Assembly: GCA_902794035.1 (NCBI GenBank)
Contig: CADBFN010000006.1
Location: 420-62,074, forward strand
DNA length: 61,655 nucleotides
Direction of reading: 5' to 3'
Origin: an uncultured bacterium
GTDB lineage: Bacteria > Cyanobacteriota > Vampirovibrionia > Gastranaerophilales > Gastranaerophilaceae
Shown: one piece after another, positions 27,647 through 36,297 of the stretch
How the letters are laid out: each line of letters starts with the position of its first letter
Numbering within the stretch: the stretch's first letter is position 1
Notes under the pieces: model-generated
The model's database searches: none
What the model was told of the DNA's origin: nothing
The model's input: only the letters and a program-made list of their open reading frames with translations
Program-made: the position numbers and the translations under genes

Positions 27647-28363
27647 TTAGTTGTCAGTAGGAGTAACTGTAATCGGTTGTGTTAATATAAGCTCAACAAT
27701 TGTATTTGCTGATACATTAACATCCTCTCCTTTATCCCATATAGATTTAAGCAGGCTTCCTCCGCCTGTTTCAACAGCTGTATTCATTGCGGCTCCCGCA
27801 CCAGAGTGAATTCCCAAATATGGCGGGGTGTAGGCTTTTGCACTCGCTGTTTCAGGCACTGCAGATGTTCCTACCGTGTAAAATATTTCACTTCCGCCAA
27901 GTATTACTCCTGTTTTATCAGGAGTTCTTACTACTGCCGAAATAGGAATATCCAATCCTGAAGGAGTCAAAATGTGAGTAAATCTCAACATAATTTTCCC
28001 ATTGATTGACCCGTGTTTTGCTCTTGAAACTTCAATTACATTCCCTGTTACTGAACTTCCTGCCGGTGCAACTTTTTTCTCTTTGTAATAAAAATCAGTG
28101 GTTAAAGCTAAATTAACTTCCTGTCCCGTAGTTGCAGTTTCTGAATTTACGGGAGAAAGAAATACTCCCTTGAAGGTTAAACCTGCCGGAACAGTTACAA
28201 TAGAGTTTTTCAAAGTTTTAGCATCAAGCTGATATGAACTTTCATTTAATTTTGTATTATAGCTTTCATTTGATCTTATTTTCGCAACATCAGTATTTTC
28301 ATCAGCAAAGGCAAATGAACATGACATTGCTATACAAATTACCGCCAAAAGCAGTTTTTTCAT
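27647..28363 (-). CDS. Secreted envelope protein of unknown function
   Basis: The 238-residue protein starts with a clear signal peptide (MKKLLLAVICIAMSCSFAFA, cleavage after about residue 20). The mature part has a PAGLTFKGVFLSPVNS-type strand pattern. Repeated beta motifs follow, including a P-A-G-S-S-V-T-G-N segment and ILGGSE, also seen in the next gene upstream. The pattern recalls the beta-barrel domain of VirB10/TrbI-like envelope proteins and related cyanobacterial surface proteins, but I cannot name a family. I prefer ATG 28363, with AAAGGG 9 bases before it, to the upstream TTG. It lies before the tonB-exb genes on the same strand. Confidence 0.75.
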   Translation of the reverse strand: MKKLLLAVICIAMSCSFAFADENTDVAKIRSNESYNTKLNESSYQLDAKTLKNSIVTVPAGLTFKGVFLSPVNSETATTGQEVNLALTTDFYYKEKKVAPAGSSVTGNVIEVSRAKHGSINGKIMLRFTHILTPSGLDIPISAVVRTPDKTGVILGGSEIFYTVGTSAVPETASAKAYTPPYLGIHSGAGAAMNTAVETGGGSLLKSIWDKGEDVNVSANTIVELILTQPITVTPTDN

Positions 28364-28443
28364 TATACACATCCCTTTCAAGATATTATACTACTCTTAT
28401 ATTTTAACCCACTCACGCATTTTGTCAATTCTTTTAAGTTCTG

Positions 28444-29103
28444 TTATTCTGATATGGTATGTGTCAGGTATGACGGAGCAAGAAATATTATAAGGTGTCT
28501 TTCGCCTACAGGCAGTTTTGTATGTGCGCCCATAGAGCGCTTGCCTCCCGGGCGCATTTGTAATGTCGCTCCGCGGTGTATCCACGCAATTCCCTGAAAA
28601 GTGTCCTGATAGTGAGGCATTCTTACCCATTCTGATGGTTCGGTAAGCTCGCCGCCTATCAAATTATCATTTGAAGTATATACATATGCTTTTATATTTT
28701 GTTCGTAACCGTCAGGGAAAACAAATTTTGTAACTTTAACTTTCATAGAAGCATTTGTCCCGACAATCGGCTCATTTATTTTTTCTATATAACCGTAAAA
28801 AGCAGTGTCTTCAGGTATAACTTTAATATCCCCTATAAATAAATCGTTGGTTGAAACAAATTTAACTTTGTAACCGACAGGACATGTTTCGGTAGAAACT
28901 TCCTGCATATTAATTACAGGTACAACTATACCTGCAGGAATTTCTACCCCTGCGGATTCTCTTAGTTGTACTTTTACTTCAGGCAGCTCATTTTGGTTCT
29001 GTGCCTGTTGCACAGGCGGATTATTCGAAGCATTCTCTTCCTGACCGTAAGCAAAAGTTGAAGCCAGTAGTAAAACTGATATTAATAACAATAATCTTTT
29101 CAT
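28444..29103 (-). CDS. Secreted envelope protein, distant paralogue of the downstream gene
   Basis: The 219-residue protein has a signal peptide (MKRLLLLISVLLLASTFAYG). The mature part repeats the scheme of its neighbour: VEIPAGIVVPVINMQEVST, a D-x-x-I-P-E-D-T-A-F-Y-G strand, a V-x-K-F-V-F-P-D-G segment and NLIGGE. The last third is basic (RPGGKRSMGAHTKLPVGERH). The role is probably structural, between inner and outer membrane, with the TonB/Exb system that follows. Confidence 0.75.
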   Translation of the reverse strand: MKRLLLLISVLLLASTFAYGQEENASNNPPVQQAQNQNELPEVKVQLRESAGVEIPAGIVVPVINMQEVSTETCPVGYKVKFVSTNDLFIGDIKVIPEDTAFYGYIEKINEPIVGTNASMKVKVTKFVFPDGYEQNIKAYVYTSNDNLIGGELTEPSEWVRMPHYQDTFQGIAWIHRGATLQMRPGGKRSMGAHTKLPVGERHLIIFLAPSYLTHTISE

Positions 29104-29172
29104 ACTGTAATTATAACAATTTATCGAAATATATCAAGATTAGAATTGTTATAGCAAAAATCACTGTGTTAT

Positions 29173-29499
29173 TTACTTATATTCCTGAATCGCCATAATT
29201 AATTTATAATATAATTCCAATTCCGAACGGCTTGATTTGTTTATTATGTCAATCAATTCCTGTTGTAATGATGTTTGAGATTTCATATATCCAAAGTCAA
29301 ATAAATCTCTGACATTTACATTCAGGGCTTTTGCCAGTTTTTCTATGTTTTCTTCTTTAGGTAATTGTCCGCCATTTTCAAGCTTACACAGATTTGTTGT
29401 TTCCATCCCTATAATAACCGCTAACTCAACTTGCGTAAGTTTATTGCGTTTCCTTAAATCTTTAATTCTTTGTCCCAGTAGTTTACTTAAAATTGCCAT
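29173..29499 (-). CDS. XRE-family helix-turn-helix regulator
   Basis: The 108-residue protein has one Cro/C1-type helix-turn-helix (about residues 7-62, IKDLRKRNKLTQVELAVIIG and LCKLENGGQLPKEENIEKLAKAL) and a helical C-terminal part. ATG 29499 is preferred to TTG 29523 since the domain then begins normally. It is divergent from the prepilin at 29676. The shared 176-base gap carries a promoter and three evenly spaced GTTGGC boxes, so it may regulate that pilin and itself. Confidence 0.88.
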   Translation of the reverse strand: MAILSKLLGQRIKDLRKRNKLTQVELAVIIGMETTNLCKLENGGQLPKEENIEKLAKALNVNVRDLFDFGYMKSQTSLQQELIDIINKSSRSELELYYKLIMAIQEYK

Positions 29500-29556
29500 A
29501 ATTCTAATTTTACAATTAATCAAAATTAAAAAATTGGTATATTGTAATAATTAATC

Positions 29557-29585
29557 TTGACAAAGTTGGCATGATAAGACATAAT
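29557..29585 (+). promoter_or_regulatory. Sigma-70 type promoter of the short prepilin
   Basis: TTGACA at 29557-29562 and CATAAT at 29580-29585 are separated by 17 bases. The surrounding AATCTTGACAAA is repeated at the promoter of the large prepilin (50656-50667). Confidence 0.75.
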
Positions 29586-29634
29586 ATTAATAAGAAGTTG
29601 GCATTAATCAATAAGTATTACTAAAAATGTTGGC
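29565..29634 (+). promoter_or_regulatory. Three GTTGGC boxes with exact 32-bp spacing
   Basis: GTTGGC occurs at 29565-29570, 29597-29602 and 29629-29634, each 32 bases apart, or about three DNA turns. The first two continue as GTTGGCAT. The first lies in the promoter spacer and the others downstream of the -10 box, as expected for repressor sites. Confidence 0.6.
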
Positions 29635-29675
29635 TTAGTACAATATAACTAATTAAAGAAAGGCGGAAAAAGATT

Positions 29676-30473
29676 ATGACAAAAACTAATGGTACAAAAA
29701 AGGGTTTTACTCTTGCGGAAGTGTTGATTACTTTGGGTATTATCGGTGTAGTTGCTGCAATGACAATTCCTACATTGATTCAAAACACAAACAGTGTAAA
29801 ATTCGCTACTCAATTTAAAAAAGATATTTCAACATTGTCCCAAGCAGCTTTAATGGCTCAGGCTCAGTATGATACTGACTACGCTACTACAACTAAAACT
29901 TGCGGAACTGTTAAGGCAGGAGTAGGTGCAGGTGCAGAAACATTATCATTTGAAAATGGTTCAATTTGTGCAATTTTAAATAGCACTCTTGCAGGTAAAA
30001 CATATTTGGGTTTGGGATCTACAGTTAAATCAGCTTCAAATTCATCAGAGAATTATACATGGGGTTCAACAAAAACATTAACAGGGGACTTAGCATTGGG
30101 AAACATGCAGGTTTATACATTGGCTGATGGGTCATTGGTTGGTGTTAATAAAGCGGCAGTTGGATGCTCTATGGAAGTTGGTCAAGAATTAAATGCATCT
30201 ATCTTAGCTGCTAATAGTGCGGCAGAAGGACAACCTTCTAATGCTGGCGGGCTTCATAATTGTATAGGTTTTATTGACGTAAACGGTACAGCTTTACCAA
30301 ACAAAGAAACTGTATGTCAAACTGATACTGATACCGCATTAGATCCTTCAACCCCTTGTACAGTAACAAATAAAGCATCTGAAATCGGTGATATTTTCCC
30401 TGTTGTATTCCACGATGGTACTGTAGAACCTGCTTCAAACGCTGGTAAAGCAGTTTTGACAAGAGGTAAATAA
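29676..30473 (+). CDS. Short type IV prepilin-like protein
   Basis: The 265-residue protein has a class III leader (MTKTNGTKKG, cleavage before FTLAEVLITLG) and the hydrophobic pilin helix up to about residue 33. A globular part with cysteine pairs and the blocks NCIGFIDVNGT, PNKETVC, FHDGTVEPASNAG is shared with the large prepilins at 1-689 and 50725-52025. It ends right after that last block with LTRGK, so it lacks the lectin-like variable domain. It is a plausible major or minor pilin. A purine-rich AAAGAAAGGCGG lies upstream. It is followed by two hairpins. Confidence 0.92.
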   Translation: MTKTNGTKKGFTLAEVLITLGIIGVVAAMTIPTLIQNTNSVKFATQFKKDISTLSQAALMAQAQYDTDYATTTKTCGTVKAGVGAGAETLSFENGSICAILNSTLAGKTYLGLGSTVKSASNSSENYTWGSTKTLTGDLALGNMQVYTLADGSLVGVNKAAVGCSMEVGQELNASILAANSAAEGQPSNAGGLHNCIGFIDVNGTALPNKETVCQTDTDTALDPSTPCTVTNKASEIGDIFPVVFHDGTVEPASNAGKAVLTRGK

Positions 30474-30488
30474 GACTATAACTAAACG

Positions 30489-30559
30489 TTGAGTTAACCG
30501 AATTACTCAACAATTTGTATTACATTTGTTGCACCTGAAAATTTTTTCAGGTGCATTTT
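30489..30559 (+). terminator. Double hairpin terminator after the short prepilin
   Basis: GTTGAGT pairs with ACTCAAC (30489-30512). A stronger stem, TGCACCTGAA with TTCAGGTGCA (30530-30555), follows and is trailed by TTTTC. Confidence 0.85.
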
Positions 30560-30586
30560 CTTATATTATATTACAACGGCTCAAAC

Positions 30587-30621
30587 CTGTCACCCTGAAC
30601 TTGTTTCAGGGTCTATCAATT
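30587..30621 (+). repeat. Left 35-bp inverted repeat flanking the GIY-YIG gene
   Basis: It begins CTGTCACCCTGAAC and ends CTATCAATT. It is the perfect reverse complement of 30947-30981. Each copy also folds on itself (CCCTGAA/TTCAGGG). Confidence 0.95.
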
Positions 30622-30648
30622 GGATTTAATTTATGATAAAATGCGAAT

Positions 30649-30978
30649 ATGATAAAGTCTTATTACGTTTATATTTTGACAAATTATCTCAATTCAACCT
30701 TTTATATTGGTGTAACTGATAATTTATTGCGCAGAATTGCTGAGCATAAGACAAAATTAAATAAAGGATTTTCTTCAAAATACAATTTAAATAAATTAGT
30801 TTATTTTGAACAGGTACATGATATTGAATCTGCATTAAACAGAGAAAAGCAATTAAAAAGGTGGCATAGACAGTGGAAAATAAATCTTATTACAGAAATC
30901 AATAAAAATTTCAAAGATTTAAGTGAAGATATAGGATTAACAAAAGAATTGATAGACCCTGAAACAAGTTCAGGGTGA
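30649..30978 (+). CDS. Small GIY-YIG endonuclease
   Basis: The 109-residue single-domain nuclease has YYVYILTN (the GIY element), FYIGVTDNLLRRIAEHK (YIG plus the conserved arginine), a catalytic-region glutamate in LVYFEQ, and REKQLKRWHRQWKINLI. It is of the small UPF0213/YhbQ-like type. Its final residues (ELIDPETSSG) are encoded inside the right inverted repeat, so the gene and the repeats form one unit. This suggests the nuclease could move or copy the repeat. The start has no strong ribosome binding site. Confidence 0.9.
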   Translation: MIKSYYVYILTNYLNSTFYIGVTDNLLRRIAEHKTKLNKGFSSKYNLNKLVYFEQVHDIESALNREKQLKRWHRQWKINLITEINKNFKDLSEDIGLTKELIDPETSSG

Positions 30979-30981
30979 CAG
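30947..30981 (-). repeat. Right 35-bp inverted repeat flanking the GIY-YIG gene
   Basis: Perfect reverse complement of 30587-30621. It contains the last ten codons and stop (30976-30978) of the nuclease gene. Confidence 0.95.
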
Positions 30982-31332
30982 TATAGGAGTTCAGAATCTG
31001 TTAATTCTCACAAGTTTTACTAAAAAAGCTGATAGATTTCGACCGTAAGGGACATTTTGCACGGAATCAAAGATTTTGGCAAAAGCAGTCAAATAAATTC
31101 AGGATGACAGTATAGTCTTGTCATTCCGAACTTGTTTCGGAATCTATCAGTTTGATTATAAAAGTTTCATCAAATTGATTGACATTGTCCGATAAGGGGT
31201 ATTTTGCCGAAGTATGTAAACTTCTTTAATATAATTTTATATAAATATTTTATATATACTTTTTTTATGCTAGGATTTTTTGTATATTAGTATTGATGTG
31301 TAATACTTTTAAGTATTTAAAGGAGAAAAACT
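30979..31332. other. Intergenic stretch with degraded repeat copies upstream of ppdK
   Basis: No gene is visible. Fragments of the same palindrome recur: TTCAGGATGACAGTATAG at about 31079-31096, and TCATTCCGAACTTGTTTC with an ATCTATCAGTTTGAT tail at 31120-31155. AAGGGACATTTTGC at 31047 and AAGGGGTATTTTGC at 31194 form another near repeat. The last 80 bases are very AT-rich and probably hold the ppdK promoter. AAAGGAG lies just before its ATG. Confidence 0.7.
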
Positions 31333-33993
31333 ATGACAGAAAAAAGAGTATGGCTTTTCAAAGAAGGTAATGCAAACATGCGCGCCGAATTAGGCGGTAA
31401 AGGTGCTAACCTTGCTGAAATGACCAATTTAGGACTTCCTGTTCCACCGGGATTGACTATTACAACAGCAACCTGTATGGAATACATCAACAACGGCAAC
31501 AAAATGCCTGAAGGTTTGATGGATGAAGTTAAATATTATTTGAAAGAAGTTGAAGCTCAAGCAGGTAAAAAATTCGGGGACAAAACTAATCCTTTATTAG
31601 TTTCTGTTCGTTCAGGGGCAAGAGTTTCAATGCCAGGTATGATGGAAACAATTTTGAACCTTGGTTTGAACGATGAAACTGTAGAAGCTATGGTTAAATT
31701 AACTAACAACCCTCGTTTCTGCTACGATTCATACAGAAGATTTTTAACAATGTTTGGTTCTGTTGCATGGGAAATGGACAGACAAAAATACTTCGAATCT
31801 GAAGTTGAAAAAGTTAAAGAAAGAGAAGGCGTTAAAGAAGATACTCAAATTTCAGCAGAAGGCTGGAAATCTTTAATCCCTGTTTATAAACAAACAATTA
31901 AAGAAGTTACCGGAAAAGAATTCCCTCAAGATCCTTATGTTCAATTGCAGGAAGCTATTGAGGCAGTATTTAGATCTTGGAATATTCCTAGAGCAGTTGC
32001 ATACAGAAATATGAACAAAATTGATCATAATTTCGGTACTGCCGTAAACGTTCAGACAATGGTATTTGGTAACATGGGTAATGATTGTGCAACAGGTGTT
32101 TCATTTACTCGTAACCCTGCTACAGGTGAAAACAAATTCTACGGTGAGTATCTTGTAAATGCTCAGGGTGAAGACGTTGTTGCAGGTATCAGAACTCCAA
32201 AACAAATCGCTGAATTGGAAACAGATATGCCTGATATTTATGCTCAATATGTAAATATTGCAAAACAATTAGAAAAAGGTTATCACGATGTTCAGGATAT
32301 GGAATTTACTGTTGAACGCGGTAAACTTTGGATTCTTCAGACAAGAAACGGTAAGAGAACTGCAAAAGCAGCTATCAAAATTGCCGTTGATATGTACAAT
32401 GAAGGTATTATTTCAAAAGAAGAAGCAATTATGCAGGTTGATCCATACTCTGTATATCAGGTATTGTTACCTTGCTTCAACCCTGATAAAGTTAAGCACT
32501 CTCACAAAGTTTCAAAAGGCGTAAACGCATCTCCTGGTGCTGCAGTTGGTAAAATCGTATTCGATACGGAAGAAGCTGCACAACGTGGTGCTGCAGGTGA
32601 AAAAGTTATCTTGGTTCGTATCGAAACTTGTCCAGATGATATTCACGGTATGGCTGTATCTCAAGGTGTTTTAACACTTCGCGGCGGTGCAACATCTCAC
32701 GCTGCAGTTGTTGCTAAAGGCATGGGTAAACCATGCGTTTCAGGTTGTGAAGATTTGAAAATTGATTTGGCAAATGAAACAATTACTTGTTCAGACGGTA
32801 CTGTATTCCACAAAAATGATATTATTTCATTAGACGGCGGTACAGGTGATGTTATGGAAGGTGCTATTGAACTTGTTGAAGCAGGTATCGATGCTGACTT
32901 TGAAACATTCTTTAACTGGGTAAATGAGACTAAACAGTTAAAAGTTGAAGCTAACGCTGATACTCCAAAAGATATTGAAAATGCAATCAGATTTGGTGCT
33001 GAAGGTGTCGGTCTTTGCCGTACAGAACATATGTTCATGGACCCTGACAGACTTCCTTGGGTACAAAAAATGATTATTGCAAACACTGAAGAAGCAAGAC
33101 GAGAAGCATTATCTCACTTGTTGCCAATGCAATATTCTGATTTCTATTCAATGTTCAAAGCATTAGGTGACAAACCTCTAACAGTTCGTTTGTTAGATCC
33201 GCCTTTGCACGAATTCCTACCTTCTAAGATAGAATTAGTTGAAAAAGTTGCAACTAAAAAAGCATTAGGTCAGGATTACAAAGAAGATGAAAAAATGCTT
33301 GAAATCGTTGAGAATTTATCTGAATCTAACCCGATGATGGGCTTAAGAGGATGCCGTTTAGGTTTGACTTATCCTGAAATCAACGAAATGCAGGTCAGAG
33401 CAATCTTTGAAGCTTGCTGCGATTTGACGCGTGAAGGTCATCATATCCAGCCATGGATTATGATTCCTTTAATCGGTCATATCAATGAACTTAAAACTGC
33501 TAAAGCAACATTAGTTGCCGTAGCGGAACAAGTTATGAACGAAAAAGGTGTAAGAGTTGATTATAAATTCGGTACAATGATTGAAATTCCTCGTGCAGCT
33601 TTGACTGCAAAAGAAGTTGCAACTGAAGCAGAATTCTTCTCTTATGGTACAAATGACTTAACTCAAATGACATTTGGTTATTCAAGAGATGATGCAGAAG
33701 GTAAATTCCTGAAAAACTATGTAGAACAAAAGATTTTACCTTGGAATCCGTTTGTAACTTTAGACTTCGGTGGTGTTGGCAGATTAATTGAAATGTCAAT
33801 CAACGAAGGCAGAGAAGTTAATTCTAAACTTGTTGGCGGTATCTGTGGTGAACACGGCGGCGATCCTGATTCTGTAAAATACGCTCACAAAATCGGGTTG
33901 AACTATGTATCTTGTTCTCCATACAGAGTTCCGCAAGCAAGACTTGCTGCAGCTCAGGCAGTTATCGAATGCAAAAAAGCTGCTAAAGTGTAA
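31333..33993 (+). CDS. ppdK: Pyruvate, phosphate dikinase
   Basis: This enzyme interconverts pyruvate, ATP and Pi with phosphoenolpyruvate, AMP and PPi, and is common in anaerobes with PPi-linked glycolysis. The 886-residue protein has the full three-domain layout. The N-terminal ATP-grasp domain has LGGKGANLAEM and SVRSGARVSMPGMM. The central swivelling phosphohistidine domain has GGATSHAAVVAKGMGKPCVSG. The C-terminal PEP/pyruvate barrel has GLCRTEHMF, LRGCRLGLTYPEI, YGTNDLTQM and GGICGEHGGDP with the catalytic cysteine. AAAGGAG lies 8 bases before the ATG. Codon use is clean and GCA/GAA-rich, suggesting high expression. Confidence 0.97.
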   Translation: MTEKRVWLFKEGNANMRAELGGKGANLAEMTNLGLPVPPGLTITTATCMEYINNGNKMPEGLMDEVKYYLKEVEAQAGKKFGDKTNPLLVSVRSGARVSMPGMMETILNLGLNDETVEAMVKLTNNPRFCYDSYRRFLTMFGSVAWEMDRQKYFESEVEKVKEREGVKEDTQISAEGWKSLIPVYKQTIKEVTGKEFPQDPYVQLQEAIEAVFRSWNIPRAVAYRNMNKIDHNFGTAVNVQTMVFGNMGNDCATGVSFTRNPATGENKFYGEYLVNAQGEDVVAGIRTPKQIAELETDMPDIYAQYVNIAKQLEKGYHDVQDMEFTVERGKLWILQTRNGKRTAKAAIKIAVDMYNEGIISKEEAIMQVDPYSVYQVLLPCFNPDKVKHSHKVSKGVNASPGAAVGKIVFDTEEAAQRGAAGEKVILVRIETCPDDIHGMAVSQGVLTLRGGATSHAAVVAKGMGKPCVSGCEDLKIDLANETITCSDGTVFHKNDIISLDGGTGDVMEGAIELVEAGIDADFETFFNWVNETKQLKVEANADTPKDIENAIRFGAEGVGLCRTEHMFMDPDRLPWVQKMIIANTEEARREALSHLLPMQYSDFYSMFKALGDKPLTVRLLDPPLHEFLPSKIELVEKVATKKALGQDYKEDEKMLEIVENLSESNPMMGLRGCRLGLTYPEINEMQVRAIFEACCDLTREGHHIQPWIMIPLIGHINELKTAKATLVAVAEQVMNEKGVRVDYKFGTMIEIPRAALTAKEVATEAEFFSYGTNDLTQMTFGYSRDDAEGKFLKNYVEQKILPWNPFVTLDFGGVGRLIEMSINEGREVNSKLVGGICGEHGGDPDSVKYAHKIGLNYVSCSPYRVPQARLAAAQAVIECKKAAKV

Positions 33994-34039
33994 ATAATAT
34001 CATGTAATGTTGGCATTAACAATACCGACATCAAATCTT

Positions 34040-34094
34040 AAAACGAGAATTTGTCATTCTGAACTCGTTTCAGAATTTGAAATTCTCGTTTTTT
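34040..34094 (+). terminator. ppdK terminator with a repeat palindrome nested in its loop
   Basis: A 13-bp outer stem (AAAACGAGAATTT at 34040-34052 with AAATTCTCGTTTT at 34080-34092) ends in a T run. Its loop holds a second palindrome of the GTCATTCTGAAC...TTTCAGAAT type, related to the repeats around the GIY-YIG gene. Confidence 0.85.
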
Positions 34095-34171
34095 GATTGG
34101 AAATATCGTGCATGATATTGACTGCATTAATTAAAAATATTATAATAGATATCATTTTAAAGGATTTTTAT

Positions 34172-34654
34172 ATGAAGAGTTTTGAAGAACTGGAAGAAGA
34201 ATATTTAAATGAAGTTGACCCGGATTCGCCTCCTGAGCTTTATGAAAAATATTTAAACGGGTTAAATGAGATTCTTGAGCAGGACAGCACGAATATCAAA
34301 GCAATAGAGCTAAAATATTATGTGCTATTTTGTCTTGATAGATTTGAAGAAAGTGTTGAAACTTGCGATAAAATATTAAGAATTAAACCTGATGATATTG
34401 ATACTTTGAATTTCAAATGTTCAAATTTATTTCAGCTTTGCAGATATAAAGAATGTATTGAAATTTGTCAAAGAATACTTGATATAGATCCTAAAAATAA
34501 AGAAGCACTGGAACAATGGGAAAGTGCAAGCTTAATGTCTGATGATAGCAGCCTGCCTAAACCTCCGCAATCGCTGATAAGTAAAATAATTCGAATACTT
34601 ATTATAGCCGCAATATTTGGAACGATAATATTTTATCTCTCGTTTTTTATGTAA
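34172..34654 (+). CDS. TPR protein with C-terminal membrane anchor
   Basis: The 160-residue protein contains about three tetratricopeptide-like helices (residues 20-120, with YLNGLNEILEQDSTNIKAIE, CDKILRIKPDDIDTLN and CQRILDIDPKNKEALEQWE). A single C-terminal hydrophobic segment (IIRILIIAAIFGTIIFYLSFF) makes it a tail-anchored protein facing the cytoplasm. ATG 34172 has AAAGGA upstream and is preferred over the longer frame from 34097. The partner is unknown. Confidence 0.82.
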   Translation: MKSFEELEEEYLNEVDPDSPPELYEKYLNGLNEILEQDSTNIKAIELKYYVLFCLDRFEESVETCDKILRIKPDDIDTLNFKCSNLFQLCRYKECIEICQRILDIDPKNKEALEQWESASLMSDDSSLPKPPQSLISKIIRILIIAAIFGTIIFYLSFFM

Positions 34655-34746
34655 AGATTTAAAATTTTGTGTAAAACATTATTTTATTATGTTTTATCAA
34701 AATATCCTTTATGCTACAATTAAATCAATAGACAAGGAGAGTTAAA

Positions 34747-36201
34747 ATGGTAGAACAAGAATTAAGAGATAAATATGAAGTTGTTATTGGTTTGGAAGTC
34801 CATGCACAGTTGAAAACAAAAACAAAAATTTTTGCACCTGATAAAAATGAATTCGGACAGGAGCCAAATAGCTTAACAAGCCCTATCACATTAGGTATGC
34901 CTGGGGTTTTACCTGTTTTGAATAAGGAAGTTGTTAATATGGGGATTTTGGCAGGTTTGGCATTGAATTGCGAAATTCCTGCAAGATGCAAATTTGACAG
35001 AAAACAGTATTTTTATCCGGATTTACCAAAAGGTTATCAGATTTCCCAATATGATGAACCTATTTGTGTGAATGGTCATATTGATATTAATGGTAAAAGA
35101 ATCGGTATTACAAGAGCGCATTTGGAAGAAGATGCAGGCAAGCTTGTTCACGCAGGTGCCAACGGACTTGCAGGTTCTATATATTCTTTAGTCGATTTGA
35201 ACAGAGCAGGCACTCCTTTGTTAGAAATTGTTTCCGAACCCGATATGAGAAGTCCTCAGGAAGCAAGAGCTTATATGGAAGAACTTCGTGATATCGTTCG
35301 TTATGCAGGCGTGTGTGACGGAAACCTTGAAGAAGGTTCTATGAGATGTGATGCGAATATTTCTATTATGCCAAAAGGGTCAAAAGAATTCGGAACTCGT
35401 GCCGAAATAAAAAATATTAACTCTTTTTCTGCATTAGAAAGAGCTTTGGAATACGAAATTGACCGTCAGATTGAACTTGTAGAAGATGGTGGTGAAGTTG
35501 TTCAGGAAACAAGACTTTGGAATGATGATACAAGAGAAACAAAATCTATGAGAAGTAAAGAAGATGCTAATGATTATCGTTACTTCCCTGAACCGGATTT
35601 GATGCCGTTAGAAATATCTCGTGAATGGGTTGAAGAAATCAGAGCAAAAATGCCTGAATTGCCAAACCAAAAACGCTCAAGATATCAAAGTTTAGGTTTG
35701 AGCGAATACGACGCGAATGTAGTTGTATCACAGATGGAACTTGCAAAATTCTTCGATAAAGTCTTAGAGCTAGGAGCTAATCCAAAAACTGCAGTTAATT
35801 TCTTAACAGGTGAAATTGCGGCTTATCTTAAAGAAAATCACGTGGAAATTAATGAAACAAAATTAACTCCTGAAAATCTTGCAGAACTCATTGCCTTAAT
35901 CGAAAAAGGAACGATTTCAAACAATATTGGTAAACAAATTCTTGTAGAAGATATGATTACTAAAGGCGAAAATGCAAAAGATATAGTAGAAAGAAAAGGA
36001 TTGAGCCAAATCAATGATGAAGGCGCAATAAAAGATATGGTCAAAGGGATAGTAGAAGCTCATCCAAAAGAAGTTGAAGCATACAAAAACGGCAGAACAA
36101 ATCTTTTAGGATTCTTTGTCGGACAAGTTATGAAAGAAACCAAAGGCAGAGCAAATCCTCAGACCGTAAATAAATTTGTAAGAGAATTTTTGGAAGGTTA
36201 A
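34747..36201 (+). CDS. gatB: Aspartyl/glutamyl-tRNA(Asn/Gln) amidotransferase subunit B
   Basis: GatB works with GatA and GatC to convert misacylated Glu-tRNA(Gln) or Asp-tRNA(Asn) to the correct forms. The 484-residue length is standard. Motifs include VIGLEVHAQLKTKTKIF at the start, KFDRKQYFYPDLPKGYQISQ, RAHLEEDAGKLVH, DLNRAGTPLLEIV and EEGSMRCDANIS. The C-terminal YqeY-like tail domain lies at about 335-484 and ends VNKFVREFL. AAGGAG precedes the ATG. gatA and gatC are not adjacent. Confidence 0.97.
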   Translation: MVEQELRDKYEVVIGLEVHAQLKTKTKIFAPDKNEFGQEPNSLTSPITLGMPGVLPVLNKEVVNMGILAGLALNCEIPARCKFDRKQYFYPDLPKGYQISQYDEPICVNGHIDINGKRIGITRAHLEEDAGKLVHAGANGLAGSIYSLVDLNRAGTPLLEIVSEPDMRSPQEARAYMEELRDIVRYAGVCDGNLEEGSMRCDANISIMPKGSKEFGTRAEIKNINSFSALERALEYEIDRQIELVEDGGEVVQETRLWNDDTRETKSMRSKEDANDYRYFPEPDLMPLEISREWVEEIRAKMPELPNQKRSRYQSLGLSEYDANVVVSQMELAKFFDKVLELGANPKTAVNFLTGEIAAYLKENHVEINETKLTPENLAELIALIEKGTISNNIGKQILVEDMITKGENAKDIVERKGLSQINDEGAIKDMVKGIVEAHPKEVEAYKNGRTNLLGFFVGQVMKETKGRANPQTVNKFVREFLEG

Positions 36202-36207
36202 ATTATA

Positions 36208-36280
36208 GTCATTCTGAGGCTGTAGGTGTGAGATTCTTCGCTTTGCTCAGAATGACGAATAAGCCGGAGAATCTCATTTT
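36208..36280 (+). terminator. Compound hairpin after gatB built from a dispersed repeat
   Basis: GTCATTCTGAG (36208-36218) can pair with CTCAGAATGAC (36246-36256). Alternatively TGAGATTCT (36229-36237) can pair with AGAATCTCA (36268-36276), which is followed by TTTTT. The two structures are mutually exclusive in part. Confidence 0.7.
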
Positions 36281-36297
36281 TGACAGAAAGTTATAAT

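Noticed and set aside
36280-36297. TTG start at 36280 adding six residues to the SIS protein
   Set aside because: The GlmS-like start follows ATG 36298 directly, and the TTG lies in the terminator T run of gatB.
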